Positions 52,109 to 60,434 of a DNA stretch of 64,000 nucleotides are shown piece by piece (the first letter of the stretch is position 1; every line of letters starts with the position of its first letter). A model generated the notes under the pieces. The model was given only the letters and a program-made list of their open reading frames with translations, made no database searches and was not told the DNA's origin. The DNA comes from Lewinellaceae bacterium (GTDB lineage Bacteria > Bacteroidota > Bacteroidia > Chitinophagales > Saprospiraceae), in contig JACJYP010000004.1 in the NCBI GenBank assembly GCA_020636045.1, positions 186,001-250,000 of the forward strand, written 5' to 3'. The translations under genes and the position numbers were made by a program.

Positions 52109-53506
52109 ATGAATTTCGATCTCATCGTCATAGGCAGCGGTCCCGGCGGATACGTGGCCGCCATTCGCGCATCCCAACTCGGACTCAACACGGCCATCGT
52201 GGAAAGAGAAAGCCTCGGCGGCATTTGCCTCAACTGGGGCTGTATCCCCACCAAGGCCCTGCTGAAAAGCGCCCAGGTATTCGATTACCTGAACCACGCC
52301 GAGGACTACGGCATCAAGACCGGAAAATCGACGGCTGATTTCGGCGCCATCATCAAGCGCAGCCGCGGTGTGGCCGACGGCATGAGCAAGGGCGTGCAAT
52401 TCCTGATGAAAAAGAACAAGATCACTGTGATCATGGGCGATGCGAAACTCGTGAAAGGCCCGAAAGTGGCGGTGACCGATGCCGACGGCAAAACGACGGA
52501 ATACAGCGCTCAGCACATCATTGTCGCCACCGGCGGCCGCGCCAAGGAACTGCCCAACCTGCCCATCGACGGAAAAAAAGTGATCGAATACCGCAAGGCC
52601 ATGAGCCTCGACAGCCAGCCAAAGCGCATGGTAGTGGTGGGCGCCGGCGCCATCGGCGTGGAATTCGGCTACTTCTACCATACCCTGGGCACGGAAGTGA
52701 GCATCGTGGAATTCCTGGAGCAGGGACTCGTGCCGCGTGAAGACGCGGATGTGTCGAAAGAACTCGGCAAGATCTATACAAAAAAAGGCATGAAGGTGTA
52801 CGGCAACTGGGCTGTGGAGAAAGTGGATGCCAGCGGCAAGGAGATCAAGGTGTTTGTCAAAAATCGCAAGGACGGCAAGGAAGAGACCATCCTGTGCGAT
52901 GTGGTGCTCAGCGCGGCCGGCGTGACGCCCAACACCGAAAACATCGGCCTGGAAGACCTGGGCATCGCTACGGACCGCGGCTTTATCAAAGTAGATGAAT
53001 ACTACCGCACCAGCGTGCCGGGCGTATATGCCATCGGCGACGTACTGCCTACCCAGGCGCTGGCACACGTGGCCAGCGCGGAAGGCATCACCTGCGTGGA
53101 AAAGATCGCAGGGCACCACCCTGAGCCCATCGACTACAACAACATCCCGGGCTGTACCTACTGCTCGCCCGAAGTTGCTTCCGTCGGCTACACGGAACAG
53201 GGCGCCAAAGACGCCGGTTACGAGATACTGGTCGGCAAATTCCCCTTCACGGCATCCGGCAAGGCCAAGGCCGCCGGACACCCGGAAGGCTTCGTCAAGG
53301 TCATTTTCGATAAAAAATACGGCGAGTGGCTCGGCGCGCACATGATCGGCTACAACGTGACCGAACTCATCGCGGAAGTGGTGGTGGCGCGCAAACTGGA
53401 AACCACGGGCCATGAGATCATCAAATCCGTGCACCCGCACCCCACCATGAGCGAGGCGATCATGGAAGCGGCCGCAGCGGCTTATGGAGAGGTGATCCAC
53501 CTGTGA
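52109..53506 (+). CDS. lpdA: Dihydrolipoyl dehydrogenase
   Basis: A 465-residue flavoenzyme (E3) that reoxidises dihydrolipoamide in the pyruvate, 2-oxoglutarate or branched-chain dehydrogenase complexes. The ATG at 52109 (MNFDLIVIGSGPGGYVAAIRA) precedes the FAD GxGxxG; an in-frame ATG 84 bases upstream is not conserved in style. Redox disulphide GGICLNWGCIPTKALL (usual form GGTCLNVGC), NAD site VVGAGAIGVEFG, FAD-domain YAIGDVLPTQALAH and the interface His-Glu HPHPTMSEAIMEA are all present. Length is normal. The histidine-phosphatase gene starts 35 bases later. Confidence 0.97.
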   Translation: MNFDLIVIGSGPGGYVAAIRASQLGLNTAIVERESLGGICLNWGCIPTKALLKSAQVFDYLNHAEDYGIKTGKSTADFGAIIKRSRGVADGMSKGVQFLMKKNKITVIMGDAKLVKGPKVAVTDADGKTTEYSAQHIIVATGGRAKELPNLPIDGKKVIEYRKAMSLDSQPKRMVVVGAGAIGVEFGYFYHTLGTEVSIVEFLEQGLVPREDADVSKELGKIYTKKGMKVYGNWAVEKVDASGKEIKVFVKNRKDGKEETILCDVVLSAAGVTPNTENIGLEDLGIATDRGFIKVDEYYRTSVPGVYAIGDVLPTQALAHVASAEGITCVEKIAGHHPEPIDYNNIPGCTYCSPEVASVGYTEQGAKDAGYEILVGKFPFTASGKAKAAGHPEGFVKVIFDKKYGEWLGAHMIGYNVTELIAEVVVARKLETTGHEIIKSVHPHPTMSEAIMEAAAAAYGEVIHL

Positions 53507-53541
53507 GCGGCAGTTAGAGATAATTCAAAACCCTTTTGCTT

Positions 53542-54171
53542 ATGAAATATGTATCCGGCCTGCTCCTCCTGGCCGCCACGCTGGCATTTTCGTCGGGCTT
53601 GTGCTCCTGCGAAAAAGAGCCGCAGGTGATCACCAAAACCATTGTCGAGACCGACACCATTTTCGTCATTCAGCCGGATACGGTTTACATTACGCAGACC
53701 GACACGCTGAACCTGACCCAGTATGTGCACGATACGGCGACCACCTTTATCGTGCTGCGCCACGCGGAAACCACGGGCATCGGCAGCAACCCCGACCTGA
53801 GTCCGAGCGGACACGCCCGCGCTGACGAACTGCGCCGGGTGCTGTCCAATGTCCCCCTATCCGCCGTTTTTTCCACGAGTTTCAACCGCACCCTGCAGAC
53901 GGCGCAGCCCGTCGCACAGGAAAAGTCGCTTTCCGTCGCGCTGTACGACCCTTTTGCGCCCGATGCCTTTGCCGATGCCACACTCGCCAATTACCACGCC
54001 GGAGCTGTGCTGGTCGTCGGACACTCCAATACGGTGCCGTCGCTGCTGAACGTCCTGACCGGCACAAACGCCTGGTCCAACCTGCCCGATACGGAATACG
54101 ACAACCTGTTCCTGGTCACCGTGCTTGAAAAAGGACGGGCGACGGTGGTGCATATGAAATATGGGGAGTAG
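53542..54171 (+). CDS. Histidine-phosphatase (phosphoglycerate mutase-like) lipoprotein
   Basis: A 209-residue protein from the ATG at 53542 (MKYVSGLLLLAATLAFSSGLCSCEKEPQ); the lipobox Cys is at ~23. A Thr/Asp-rich linker leads to a histidine-phosphatase core: FIVLRHAETTGIGSN (RHG/RHA motif with catalytic His), SPSGHARADEL, STSFNRTLQTAQP and the second His in VVVGHSNTVPSLL. The family removes phosphate from small molecules or proteins; exported forms resemble phytase/SixA-like enzymes, substrate unknown. It lies 35 bases after lpdA and marks the left boundary of the accessory island. Confidence 0.9.
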   Translation: MKYVSGLLLLAATLAFSSGLCSCEKEPQVITKTIVETDTIFVIQPDTVYITQTDTLNLTQYVHDTATTFIVLRHAETTGIGSNPDLSPSGHARADELRRVLSNVPLSAVFSTSFNRTLQTAQPVAQEKSLSVALYDPFAPDAFADATLANYHAGAVLVVGHSNTVPSLLNVLTGTNAWSNLPDTEYDNLFLVTVLEKGRATVVHMKYGE

Positions 54172-54330
54172 GGGTTTTCGTTTTGGGGAGCGTGGTGGTG
54201 TTTCATTCTTTCAGGTTTGGTGTTATAGGGAATTGCTTTATTTTTGGGGTGCTTGGGAGGACATCTGCATTATGCTTTTGGGCTTGGGTGTGGTGGGTGG
54301 ATCTGTAATAACGTGGCGAGGTGGGATATA

Positions 54331-54522
54331 CGCACATTTGACTACGGATTTGTAGTCAAATGTGCGGCAGTACGGTAGTTGTCACAAAATGCTCGCATAC
54401 GCTCGCATTTTGTGACAACGGCCAGGACTTGCGCCGCGAAGCGCTCGCTCCGCATCGCACTTCGGACAACAACGGACTGACGTCCATTGCTGTCTCAACG
54501 GCGCAAGTCCTGGCCGTTAGGC
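54331..54522. repeat. Three consecutive long inverted repeats; the last is attC-like
   Basis: IR1: CGCACATTTGACTAC (54331-54345) pairs with 54352-54366. IR2: GTTGTCACAAAATGC (54378-54392) pairs with 54405-54419. IR3: AACGGCCAGGACTTGCGCC (54417-54435) pairs with 54500-54518 and shares AAC with IR2. IR3 runs straight into GTTAGGC (54516-54522), which fits the integron attC consensus GTTRRRY, 20 bases before the next start codon. The 5' partner box (TGACAAC) fits RYYYAAC poorly and the stem lacks the usual unpaired bases, so attC identity is tentative. No integrase is in the window. Confidence 0.85.
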
Positions 54523-54541
54523 GTAACGAAAGAAAAATAAA

Positions 54542-55848
54542 ATGGAAATAAATACTGTAATTGAAAGAGATGCTGAAACCTTAGTTGAGAACAACAAACT
54601 AATTGGCTTCATTGAGGATGGCAGCCCTGATGGGCACAAGAGTGGTTTTTAGGTTGGTAAAAGAAGTCCTTGAAGACTACGACGAATTAAAGGAGAAACT
54701 CGCATTTCTGAAATTTGTAAATATTTTACTTGATAAGCACAAGCAAAACCATCAAGTAGAGTGTAAAGCGGCAAGTAGAGGAGAAGATTGTTATTGGGAA
54801 AAGCAGTATGATACGGTGATGGCTCTTGTCAAAAATAAAATACAAACCCTTTCGGCATCAGTCAAACCAATGACGTTCATCGAAAAAAAATAAGACTGAT
54901 TTTTACAGAACTTGCTCAAAGACCCGATAGAAGAGGTGATTTAGAGGAAATACTTCAATTACTGGAAGTCCCATACATTTCGAGTGACTTGAATGAATTT
55001 ATTGAGTATTTCAAGAGTTCAGGCTTTGTTGATACAAGGTTTATTACAAAAGACGGGATAGATATAATATTGCGACTATCAGGATTAGATTATTTACATA
55101 GTAGTGAAAAAACTACCGATAAACCAAAATTAGACACTCAAGAAAGAAAAGAGTTTGAGAAAAGAATATTTTTAGCACACGCTTCCGAAGATAAGATTGC
55201 GGTTCGCAAACTTTATCGAAAACTAAAAGAGAATGGATTAGAGCCTTGGTTAGATGAAGAAAACCTTCACCCCGGAGTCAGGTGGGATGATGAAATTAAG
55301 AAAGCAATAAAAATTCAAGAATATTTTTGATTTGTATTTCAAATAATAGTATTGCTAAAAGCGGCTATGTTCAAAAAAAGAGTTAAGAATGGCTCTTGCT
55401 GAACTTGAAAATAAGCCGCCAGGGTATATCTATTTCATTCCTGCACTTATAGAAGATGTTGAATTGCCAAACATTTCTGTTGGCACTTTAAACTTACAAG
55501 AGTATCAAGCGGCAAAAGTCTATGATGATGAAGGCTTTGAGAGGTTAATTGCACAATTAAAGAAGCAACTAAATGTCATTGAACTAGTGGAGAAGAAAGA
55601 AAAGGTAGAATTAAGAGATGTTATGAATCTAATCGTGCATGGAAGATTAGAAGACGCGCTTTCTGAATTAACAAAACAACTATCACACATTAAAAATAGC
55701 GACTATAATACATTAGTACTTCTCAATTCGAGATATTATAACCTAAAACCAATACAACATCGGCGTAATTGATTTTGATGAGTATTCAAGAACCCTAAAC
55801 CAAATTACCTACGCGACTCTTGAATTAATAAGACAAAGAGAGGATTAA
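54542..55848 (+). pseudogene. Winged-helix-like/TIR/EAD protein, interrupted by five one-base shifts
   Basis: Reading coherent peptides across shifts gives one ~435-residue protein from ATG 54542 to TAA 55846-55848. Order: helical N-terminus (MEINTVIERDAETLVENNKLIG... LVKEVLEDYDELKEKLAFLKF), a small wHTH-like segment (YISSDLNEFIEYFKSSGFVDTRFITKDGIDIILRLSGLDYL), a TIR domain (EKRIFLAHASEDKIAVRKLYRKLKENGLEPWLDEENLHPGVRWDDEIKKAIKNS/RIFLICISNNSIAKSGYVQKELRMALAE) and a C-terminal EAD (LRDVMNLIVHGRLEDALSELTKQLSHI...YSRTLNQITYATLELI). Shifts fall at T5 (54646-54650), A8 (54883-54890), A5 (55309-55313), A7 (55373-55379) and A4 (55745-55748). TIR acidic residues look kept (catalytic Glu in QKELRM region). 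Either assembly errors or a recently dead effector. Confidence 0.8.
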
Positions 55849-55992
55849 AAATCGTCGAATAAGGGCTTGCTGTACATGCCGCCAAACAGCCAACCCACAG
55901 AGCCAACACACGGCGGCTAGCCAACCATTACGTAATAATGTACACAATGTTCCAAATTCTTCATATATCATCCTTAAATTAAATCTGAAAAA

Positions 55993-56206
55993 ATGGATAC
56001 TACGATTAAAAAAAATTATCGCAATAATTGTTGCGGCCTTTGCAATAGGCGCTTTGCCTGCAATGGCTCTCCTTACTCCATTGATACTTCTTCTCAATTC
56101 TGATGCTCGTCAAAGCTTATATGATCATCTTGAAGGATTAAAAATTGAAAACGGTGGAAACAGTAAGTTTGTGGAATTTTTAGAAAAGATTCAAAACCAG
56201 TTATAA
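55993..56206 (+). pseudogene. Small membrane protein with one homopolymer shift
   Basis: ATG 55993 opens MDTTIKK; removing one A from the A8 run after it continues as IIAIIVAAFAIGALPAMALLTPLILLLNSDARQSLYDHLEGLKIENGGNSKFVEFLEKIQNQL, stop TAA 56204-56206. The ~70-residue protein has one long membrane helix (~8-33) and an acidic C-terminal tail. Without the shift the frame ends early. It follows the TIR-EAD gene by ~145 bases in the same direction and may belong to the same module. No family recognised. Confidence 0.65.
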
Positions 56207-56218
56207 TTTCACAATATT

Positions 56219-56732
56219 ATGATTTTTTGTATATTGTAATAAAGTTTGCAATTTTTAATATTAGCAAGCGTTATTTTCTATTTTATAAACCTTATTCGAA
56301 GGTTAAAAGAAAAAAAAATAGTACCGAAACAGATAATTTACGAAAGGATCTGAAATTAAATAATTTAAGGAATAGTTTGAGTCAAGCAAGAGTTTTATTA
56401 GAAGACATTGAATTGAAACTTTTAGTCATTTGAGAGATGATTTAAAACTTCAAAAGTTGCACTTGCCAAACGAACCAACAATAATCAAGGAAAAATTCAT
56501 TGCAAATTGCGAAGATCTTAGAGATAGTCGAATAGAAGGGTTTTTAAATATTTATGAAACCGCATGTTTACAGTACCTTCAAAATCCTGATTTTTATTCA
56601 TATTTTAGGGATGATTATGCTGAAGAACTCTTTGATATAGTTGAAAGTAAATATTTTGAACAATATTTTAATGCAGCAACAACTCGTTACAATAATATAA
56701 TAAATTTTTATAATAAAAATAAAATTAGATGA
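56219..56732 (+). pseudogene. Membrane/helical protein (DUF4760-like tail), frameshifted
   Basis: ATG 56219 with T6 (56223-56228) read as T7 opens MIFLYIVIKFAIFNISKRYFLFYKPYSKVKRKKN, an N-terminal hydrophobic segment. The next frame (NLRKDLKLNNLRNSLSQARVLLEDIE) passes by a second shift near 56410-56420 to TFSHLRDDLKLQKLHLPNEPTIIKEKFIANCEDLRDSRIEGFLNIYETACLQYLQNPDFYSYFRDDYAEELFDIVESKYFEQYF, then stop TGA 56730-56732. The end resembles DUF4760-type proteins (NxYETxCLxYL), which occur near defence genes; this is weak. The stop overlaps the ATG of the following TIR-like gene (ATGA 56729-56732). Confidence 0.62.
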
Positions 56733-57002
56733 GTGACAAAAGATGATAATATACTTTTCATATCACATACGGGAGATGATAAATCTGCCGCATTGTCTAT
56801 TTATCAAAATCTAAAATCAAGAGACTATACTGCTCGCGTAAAGTGTTCTGAATTCCCATTAAAACGCAACATGCTCGTGAGCGTCTGCGACGCGACACGC
56901 GCCGTCGGCAAGTCTCCGACTACTGATAAGGCACAGAACTACGTCCCACCAACCATTGACCCCAATTCGAAAAAGCAAAGTTTTGATCCACTTTTGAGTT
57001 GA
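56729..57002 (+). pseudogene. Truncated TIR-like gene
   Basis: ATG 56729, coupled to the upstream gene by ATGA, reads MSDK; reducing A4 at 56738-56741 to A3 continues as DDNILFISHTGDDKSAALSIYQNLKSRDYTARVKCSEF. ILFISHTGDDKSAA is the first strand and loop of TIR-type domains (compare IFLAHASEDK in the 54542 gene). The similarity stops at about 56860, where base composition jumps to GC-rich sequence (GCGTCTGCGACGCGACACGCGCC) that continues in frame only by chance to a stop at 57002. So the gene was probably cut by an insertion or deletion. Confidence 0.62.
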
Positions 57003-57277
57003 TATTTGGCAATGTTTTATCGGTTTAGCATCTTTGATGCGATCAAACGATGGCGTCATACGGATATGGAGCGACCAGAGGTCATGATAGATTGGCGCGC
57101 TATCAAAAGAATCAATAAGTCGGATTGGCAATGAAAGAACTGATAGAAGCAATTTTTAAGGACAATTAAGAGATGCCACTTTTCTATATCGAAAGTGGAA
57201 GCCGCCATACCTTTTTTACAAACCGTTGGCTTCAACGCTAACATGACACCCGCTATTCAAAACCCAGGCATCAAAAA
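57003..57277. other. Right junction of the accessory island, no firm gene
   Basis: 275 bases with short frames only: a 40-residue frame at 57012 (MFYRFSIFDAIKRWRHTDMERPEVMID...) whose TGA overlaps ATG of a 12-codon frame. These may be remnants; no family recognised. No strong repeat or terminator seen. Confidence 0.4.
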
Positions 57278-57526
57278 ATGGAGCAAAAGAAATTATCAGA
57301 ATTAACAGACGAAGAGTTGCTGCAAGAAGCAAAAAAAATGAAATCGAATTCCATCATGAATGCGGTGTTGATCGGATTCATGTTTGGGATCATCATTTAC
57401 AGCATTGCAAAAAACAGTCTCGGGATCCTTACATTGATCCCTTTGCTTTTTGCATTCAATCTGATCAATAAATCCAAAGATGACAAAGCCCTGAAAGAAC
57501 TTTTAAAAGAGCGAAATTTGAAATAA
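57278..57526 (+). CDS. Small membrane protein of unknown function
   Basis: An 82-residue protein: a charged N-terminus (MEQKKLSELTDEELLQEAKKMKSN) then two membrane helices (~25-43, IMNAVLIGFMFGIIIYSIAK and ~46-63, LGILTLIPLLFAFNLIN) and a charged tail (KSKDDKALKELLKERNLK). This layout occurs in many short Bacteroidota membrane proteins beside beta-lactamase-like or FUSC genes; function unknown. The serine hydrolase gene starts 18 bases later, so they are probably one operon. GC is lower than in housekeeping genes. Confidence 0.8.
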   Translation: MEQKKLSELTDEELLQEAKKMKSNSIMNAVLIGFMFGIIIYSIAKNSLGILTLIPLLFAFNLINKSKDDKALKELLKERNLK

Positions 57527-57544
57527 CGAAAATAGTACGACCAG

Positions 57545-58570
57545 ATGATGAACAAGGCCTTTTACTACCTGATCCCTTTACTTCTGGCCGGTTGCAATGC
57601 TAATCCGGGAAAAACACCAAACGAAAAGATCGATTTTGTGGTCAATAAAGCATTCGAAGACGGAGATTTTATTGGAACTGTGTTGGTAGCGAAGAAAGGA
57701 GATATCATTTACCGGAAAAACTTTGGAATGGCAGATGCAGAGAAAGGAATTCCAATGAGCGATTCAACAAAATTTCTAATTGCTTCTATTTCCAAACCTG
57801 TTACCGCGATCCTCATTTTGCAATTGGCAGAGCAAGGCAAGGTTGGATTAAACGATCCGCTTGGTAAGTTTTTTAGTGTTGACAACAACTCCCAAGCCTC
57901 CACCGTAACGGTTCATCAGTTACTAACGCATACTTCGGGAATTAAAGAATTAATTGGCAAGGATCATGCATTCGAGGAGTCGGACCTGGAAGAAGCCGAC
58001 TTCGATTTTAAGCCCGGTTCGGATTTTAAATATTCAAATACGGGATATGTCATACTGAAAGAAATAGCCGAACGAGCATCGGGGGAAGGTTTTGAGGAAC
58101 TGATAGCGCATCTTTGCGTGTCGGCTCAACTAAACTCTTTTGGTGTTGCCAATGACCCGCATCAGGTAAGCAATCTGGCGCTGGGTTATAAGGCAACCAA
58201 TCAGAAAGAGACTGTAGCGATCGGGTATCCCCTTGAAATAGTGAATGGAGCGGGATCATTATATGCTACCGCAAGCGATCTGTTTAAAATAGACCGGGCG
58301 CTTCGTTTGGAGAGCCTTTTATCAACGGAATCAATTGAACTGATGCAGAAACAGCATGTAAAGGAAAAATTTGGATACGGCTGGTTTTTGCGCGAACGGG
58401 GCGGTGTTTGGGATGTGATGTATCATGAAGGAGACCTGCCGGGTTATACCTGCTTTTTCAGCAGGCGAACCAGGAAGGATGAAGCCATAATCCTGCTTTC
58501 AAATGTGGAAGGGTTGAACCTTTCCGGACTGGAAAATGACATTTCCCGAATACTAAAATTTGACAATTAA
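57545..58570 (+). CDS. Serine hydrolase (beta-lactamase class C-like) lipoprotein
   Basis: A 341-residue exported protein with lipoprotein signal (MMNKAFYYLIPLLLAGCNANPG, Cys17). The S12 serine-hydrolase motifs are SISK (SXXK, in FLIASISKPVTAILIL), YSN (FKYSNTGYVILKEIAERASG) and HEG-type third motif (MYHEGDLPGYTCF). Such proteins are peptidases or esterases; most are not true beta-lactamases. The substrate is unknown. It sits 18 bases after the small membrane protein and its GC matches it. Confidence 0.9.
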   Translation: MMNKAFYYLIPLLLAGCNANPGKTPNEKIDFVVNKAFEDGDFIGTVLVAKKGDIIYRKNFGMADAEKGIPMSDSTKFLIASISKPVTAILILQLAEQGKVGLNDPLGKFFSVDNNSQASTVTVHQLLTHTSGIKELIGKDHAFEESDLEEADFDFKPGSDFKYSNTGYVILKEIAERASGEGFEELIAHLCVSAQLNSFGVANDPHQVSNLALGYKATNQKETVAIGYPLEIVNGAGSLYATASDLFKIDRALRLESLLSTESIELMQKQHVKEKFGYGWFLRERGGVWDVMYHEGDLPGYTCFFSRRTRKDEAIILLSNVEGLNLSGLENDISRILKFDN

Positions 58571-58653
58571 CTCAGGTCCCCGCCGGCTAATATCACGAAA
58601 CATAAGTTGAAGCAATATTCAGGACCAGCAAAGCGAGAACACAATGGTCAGCA

Positions 58654-58824
58654 ATGATTCTCTTATATTTGTTCGTCGTCAGCATGTGTTTCCTTTCACT
58701 GGCCATGAGTGTAACAAAATACAGATCGGCTTTCGTTATTTCTGCCCTGCTCGTCGCTGTAGATCAACAGACGGACTCCAGATCGAAAAGCATTCTCACG
58801 TATCCTGAACGACAACTGAAATAA
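58654..58824 (+). CDS. Possible 56-residue membrane protein
   Basis: ATG 58654 to TAA 58822-58824 encodes MILLYLFVVSMCFLSLAMSV, then TKYRSAFVISALLVAVDQQT and a basic end. Two hydrophobic segments fit membrane helices. It could also be a decayed fragment of a longer gene. No homologue recognised, so the call is tentative. The gap holds nothing else visible. Confidence 0.3.
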   Translation: MILLYLFVVSMCFLSLAMSVTKYRSAFVISALLVAVDQQTDSRSKSILTYPERQLK

Positions 58825-58850
58825 CAACAAACTGCAAATCAATCAACGAA

Positions 58851-59318
58851 ATGGAGACAAACAATTCAAACGCTTACTGGTTCCTGGATACGTGTGTCCA
58901 GGTGCGCATCTCAGGTGATCACAATTCTGACAACATCTCAGTGCTGGAGCATCATGCTTACCACGGAGATTCGCCACCGTTGCATATCCATCATACTGAG
59001 GATGAAGTGTTCGTGGTCCTTGAAGGGGAGTTCCGTTTTGTGATCGGGTCGAGCGAACACCGGCTTTCAGCAGGTGAGACCATATTGGCGCCAAAAGGCA
59101 TTCCGCACGCCTACCGGGTTGAATCTCCGCAAGGGGGCAAATGGCTCACGATCACTACCGGTCATGATTTCGAAAATTTTGTCAAGGCTGCTTCAAGACC
59201 TGCCGATACAATTACGCTTCCGGAGCGGCATGGCCCGCCCACTGAGGAATTTAAAAAGCAACTATCGGACATGTCGGCGAAATACAATATAGAAATTGTA
59301 GGACCACCTTTGCATTAG
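58851..59318 (+). CDS. Cupin domain protein
   Basis: A 155-residue single cupin. Motif 1: HAYHGDSPPLHIHHTEDEVFVVLEGEFRFVIG (G-x5-HxHx3-4E-x6-G pattern, metal ligands His-His-Glu). Motif 2: GETILAPKGIPHAYRVESPQGGKWLTIT (G-x5-PxGx2H). Metal-binding cupins include dioxygenases, isomerases and regulators; the substrate is unknown. Cytoplasmic. It is followed by a decayed gene fragment on the same strand. Confidence 0.92.
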   Translation: METNNSNAYWFLDTCVQVRISGDHNSDNISVLEHHAYHGDSPPLHIHHTEDEVFVVLEGEFRFVIGSSEHRLSAGETILAPKGIPHAYRVESPQGGKWLTITTGHDFENFVKAASRPADTITLPERHGPPTEEFKKQLSDMSAKYNIEIVGPPLH

Positions 59319-59330
59319 AGCGTGTCCGGG

Positions 59331-59532
59331 AATTTAGAGCGCTAACCGGTTTTGCTATCGGCGGAATAATTGGCCTGGTCAGTGGCGATGACAGGGATTG
59401 TTTCGTATGTTTAACAGGGAAGAAAAAGCCGTGATCGGAGGTATCGGCCTTGGGATCACCGGGCTTTTTGTCGGAGGAATTACAGGTTCGGTCAGAATAA
59501 AATACCGGTATATGGCAATGCAAAAAATCTAG
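59331..59532 (+). pseudogene. Glycine-zipper protein remnant with a frameshift
   Basis: The frame at 59331 reads FRALTGFAIGGIIGLVSGDDRDC; after a shift near 59410 another frame reads NREEKAVIGGIGLGITGLFVGGITGSVRIKYRYMAMQKI and stops at 59530-59532. The GFAIGG.IGL..GDD then EEKAxIGG.xLG..G pattern matches small glycine-zipper proteins common in Bacteroidota. No start codon is clear and the halves are out of frame, so this is a decayed 3' piece. Confidence 0.6.
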
Positions 59533-59639
59533 AAGAATGGTTACTGAAAAAGAACCTGCCTTATTGAAGTGTGGAAAATCCGGGTATTGCTACCCGCTGC
59601 GCTGCTTCAGCCAACTGCAAACCATGAACGCGCCCGGCC

Positions 59640-60173
59640 CTATTTCCTCGCGTTCGCCTTCCTGATCCCCCAGGCGATCAGGCCGGTAAACAGCAGCAAC
59701 CCGGCAAAAAGCGCTGGAAAATGGATGCCGGTTTTGAATACGGCCAGGAACACGATAGCGACCAGGATCAGGGTCGGCACTTCGTTCAGGGCGCGGTACT
59801 GCAGGTGGGTAAAGCGCGGGACGCCCGTTTCCAGTTGGCGGATATGGCCCTTCAAATAATGCGTATAAATGGTCAGCAGCAACAAAAAGGCCAGTTTCAC
59901 ATGCAACCAGCCCTGTTGCAGCCAGGCAGGCTGTATGCTCAGCATGATCACCCCGAAAGCCCAGGTGATGATCACGGCGGGCTTGAGGATGATGTTATAC
60001 GCCTTCCATTGCATGATCCCGAACTGGCGGGAAAGCACCGTGCGTTCTGGTTCGGGCTGCTCCAATGCCATCGTGTGGTACACCATGATGCGCACGAGGT
60101 AAAACATCCCGGCCATCCAGGACACCATTCCGATCAGGTGCATCGCCTTCGCGATGCCGTATAAAGTGGTCAT
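59640..60173 (-). CDS. hemJ: HemJ/CopD-like membrane protein (protoporphyrinogen oxidase candidate)
   Basis: A 177-residue membrane protein with four helices: ~6-28 (IAKAMHLIGMVSWMAGMFYLVRI), ~60-80, ~88-105 and ~130-168. HemJ-type motifs: HLIGMVSWMAGMFYLVRIMVYH with the key His, KAYNIILKPAVIITWAFG and WLHVKLAFLLLLTIYTHYL with a second His. HemJ oxidises protoporphyrinogen IX to protoporphyrin IX in haem synthesis in bacteria lacking HemY/HemG. The family call is from this pattern; CopD-like copper proteins share the fold. A -7 element lies upstream. Confidence 0.82.
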   Translation of the reverse strand: MTTLYGIAKAMHLIGMVSWMAGMFYLVRIMVYHTMALEQPEPERTVLSRQFGIMQWKAYNIILKPAVIITWAFGVIMLSIQPAWLQQGWLHVKLAFLLLLTIYTHYLKGHIRQLETGVPRFTHLQYRALNEVPTLILVAIVFLAVFKTGIHFPALFAGLLLFTGLIAWGIRKANARK

Positions 60174-60190
60174 ATCGGTTCCTTTTCGGG

Positions 60191-60198
60191 CAAATGTA
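60191..60198 (-). promoter_or_regulatory. -7 element of hemJ
   Basis: The minus strand reads TACATTTG (exact TAnnTTTG), 17 bases before the ATG at 60173. A TTTG lies 15 bases further up, closer than the usual 19-21. Confidence 0.5.
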
Positions 60199-60216
60199 GC
60201 GCCCCGCAGCGTACAA

Positions 60217-60254
60217 ATAAAAAAAGCGCGACCGGGAGATGCCCGCAGTCGCGC
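60217..60254 (-). terminator. Terminator of the beta-barrel gene transcript
   Basis: GCGCGAC (60226-60232) pairs with GTCGCGC (60248-60254), with an inner CGGG/CCCG pair, and the minus-strand exit is a T-run (A-rich 60217-60225). It is the only strong stop between the 61058 gene and hemJ. Confidence 0.75.
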
Positions 60255-60289
60255 CGGTAACGCAATGACAATCTATTATGAAGCAACTA

Positions 60290-60434
60290 AGTGGTCGGAT
60301 AGCAGTGGCAGTAGCAGTAGCAGTGGCAGTATTCATGCAGACATAAATCGCCGCACAAAAGGTTGTCATTTATATTTTCTCCAAATTCAGATATTACTGC
60401 CTACTGCCATTGCCAACTGCTACTGCAAACTGCC
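60290..60434. repeat. GCAGTnGCAGT repeat cluster, third copy
   Basis: 60303-60333 is made of units AGTGGCAGTAGCAGTAGCAG..GGCAGT; 60393-60432 carries the complement type (TACTGCCTACTGCCATTGCC, AACTGCTACTGC). Same motifs as at 32503 and 49013. Confidence 0.72.

Noticed and set aside
52103..53500. 465-residue minus-strand open frame
   Set aside because: Antisense shadow of lpdA.
54417..54522. Confident integron attC call
   Set aside because: No integrase in the window, weak 5' box and no extrahelical bases; kept as a finding only.
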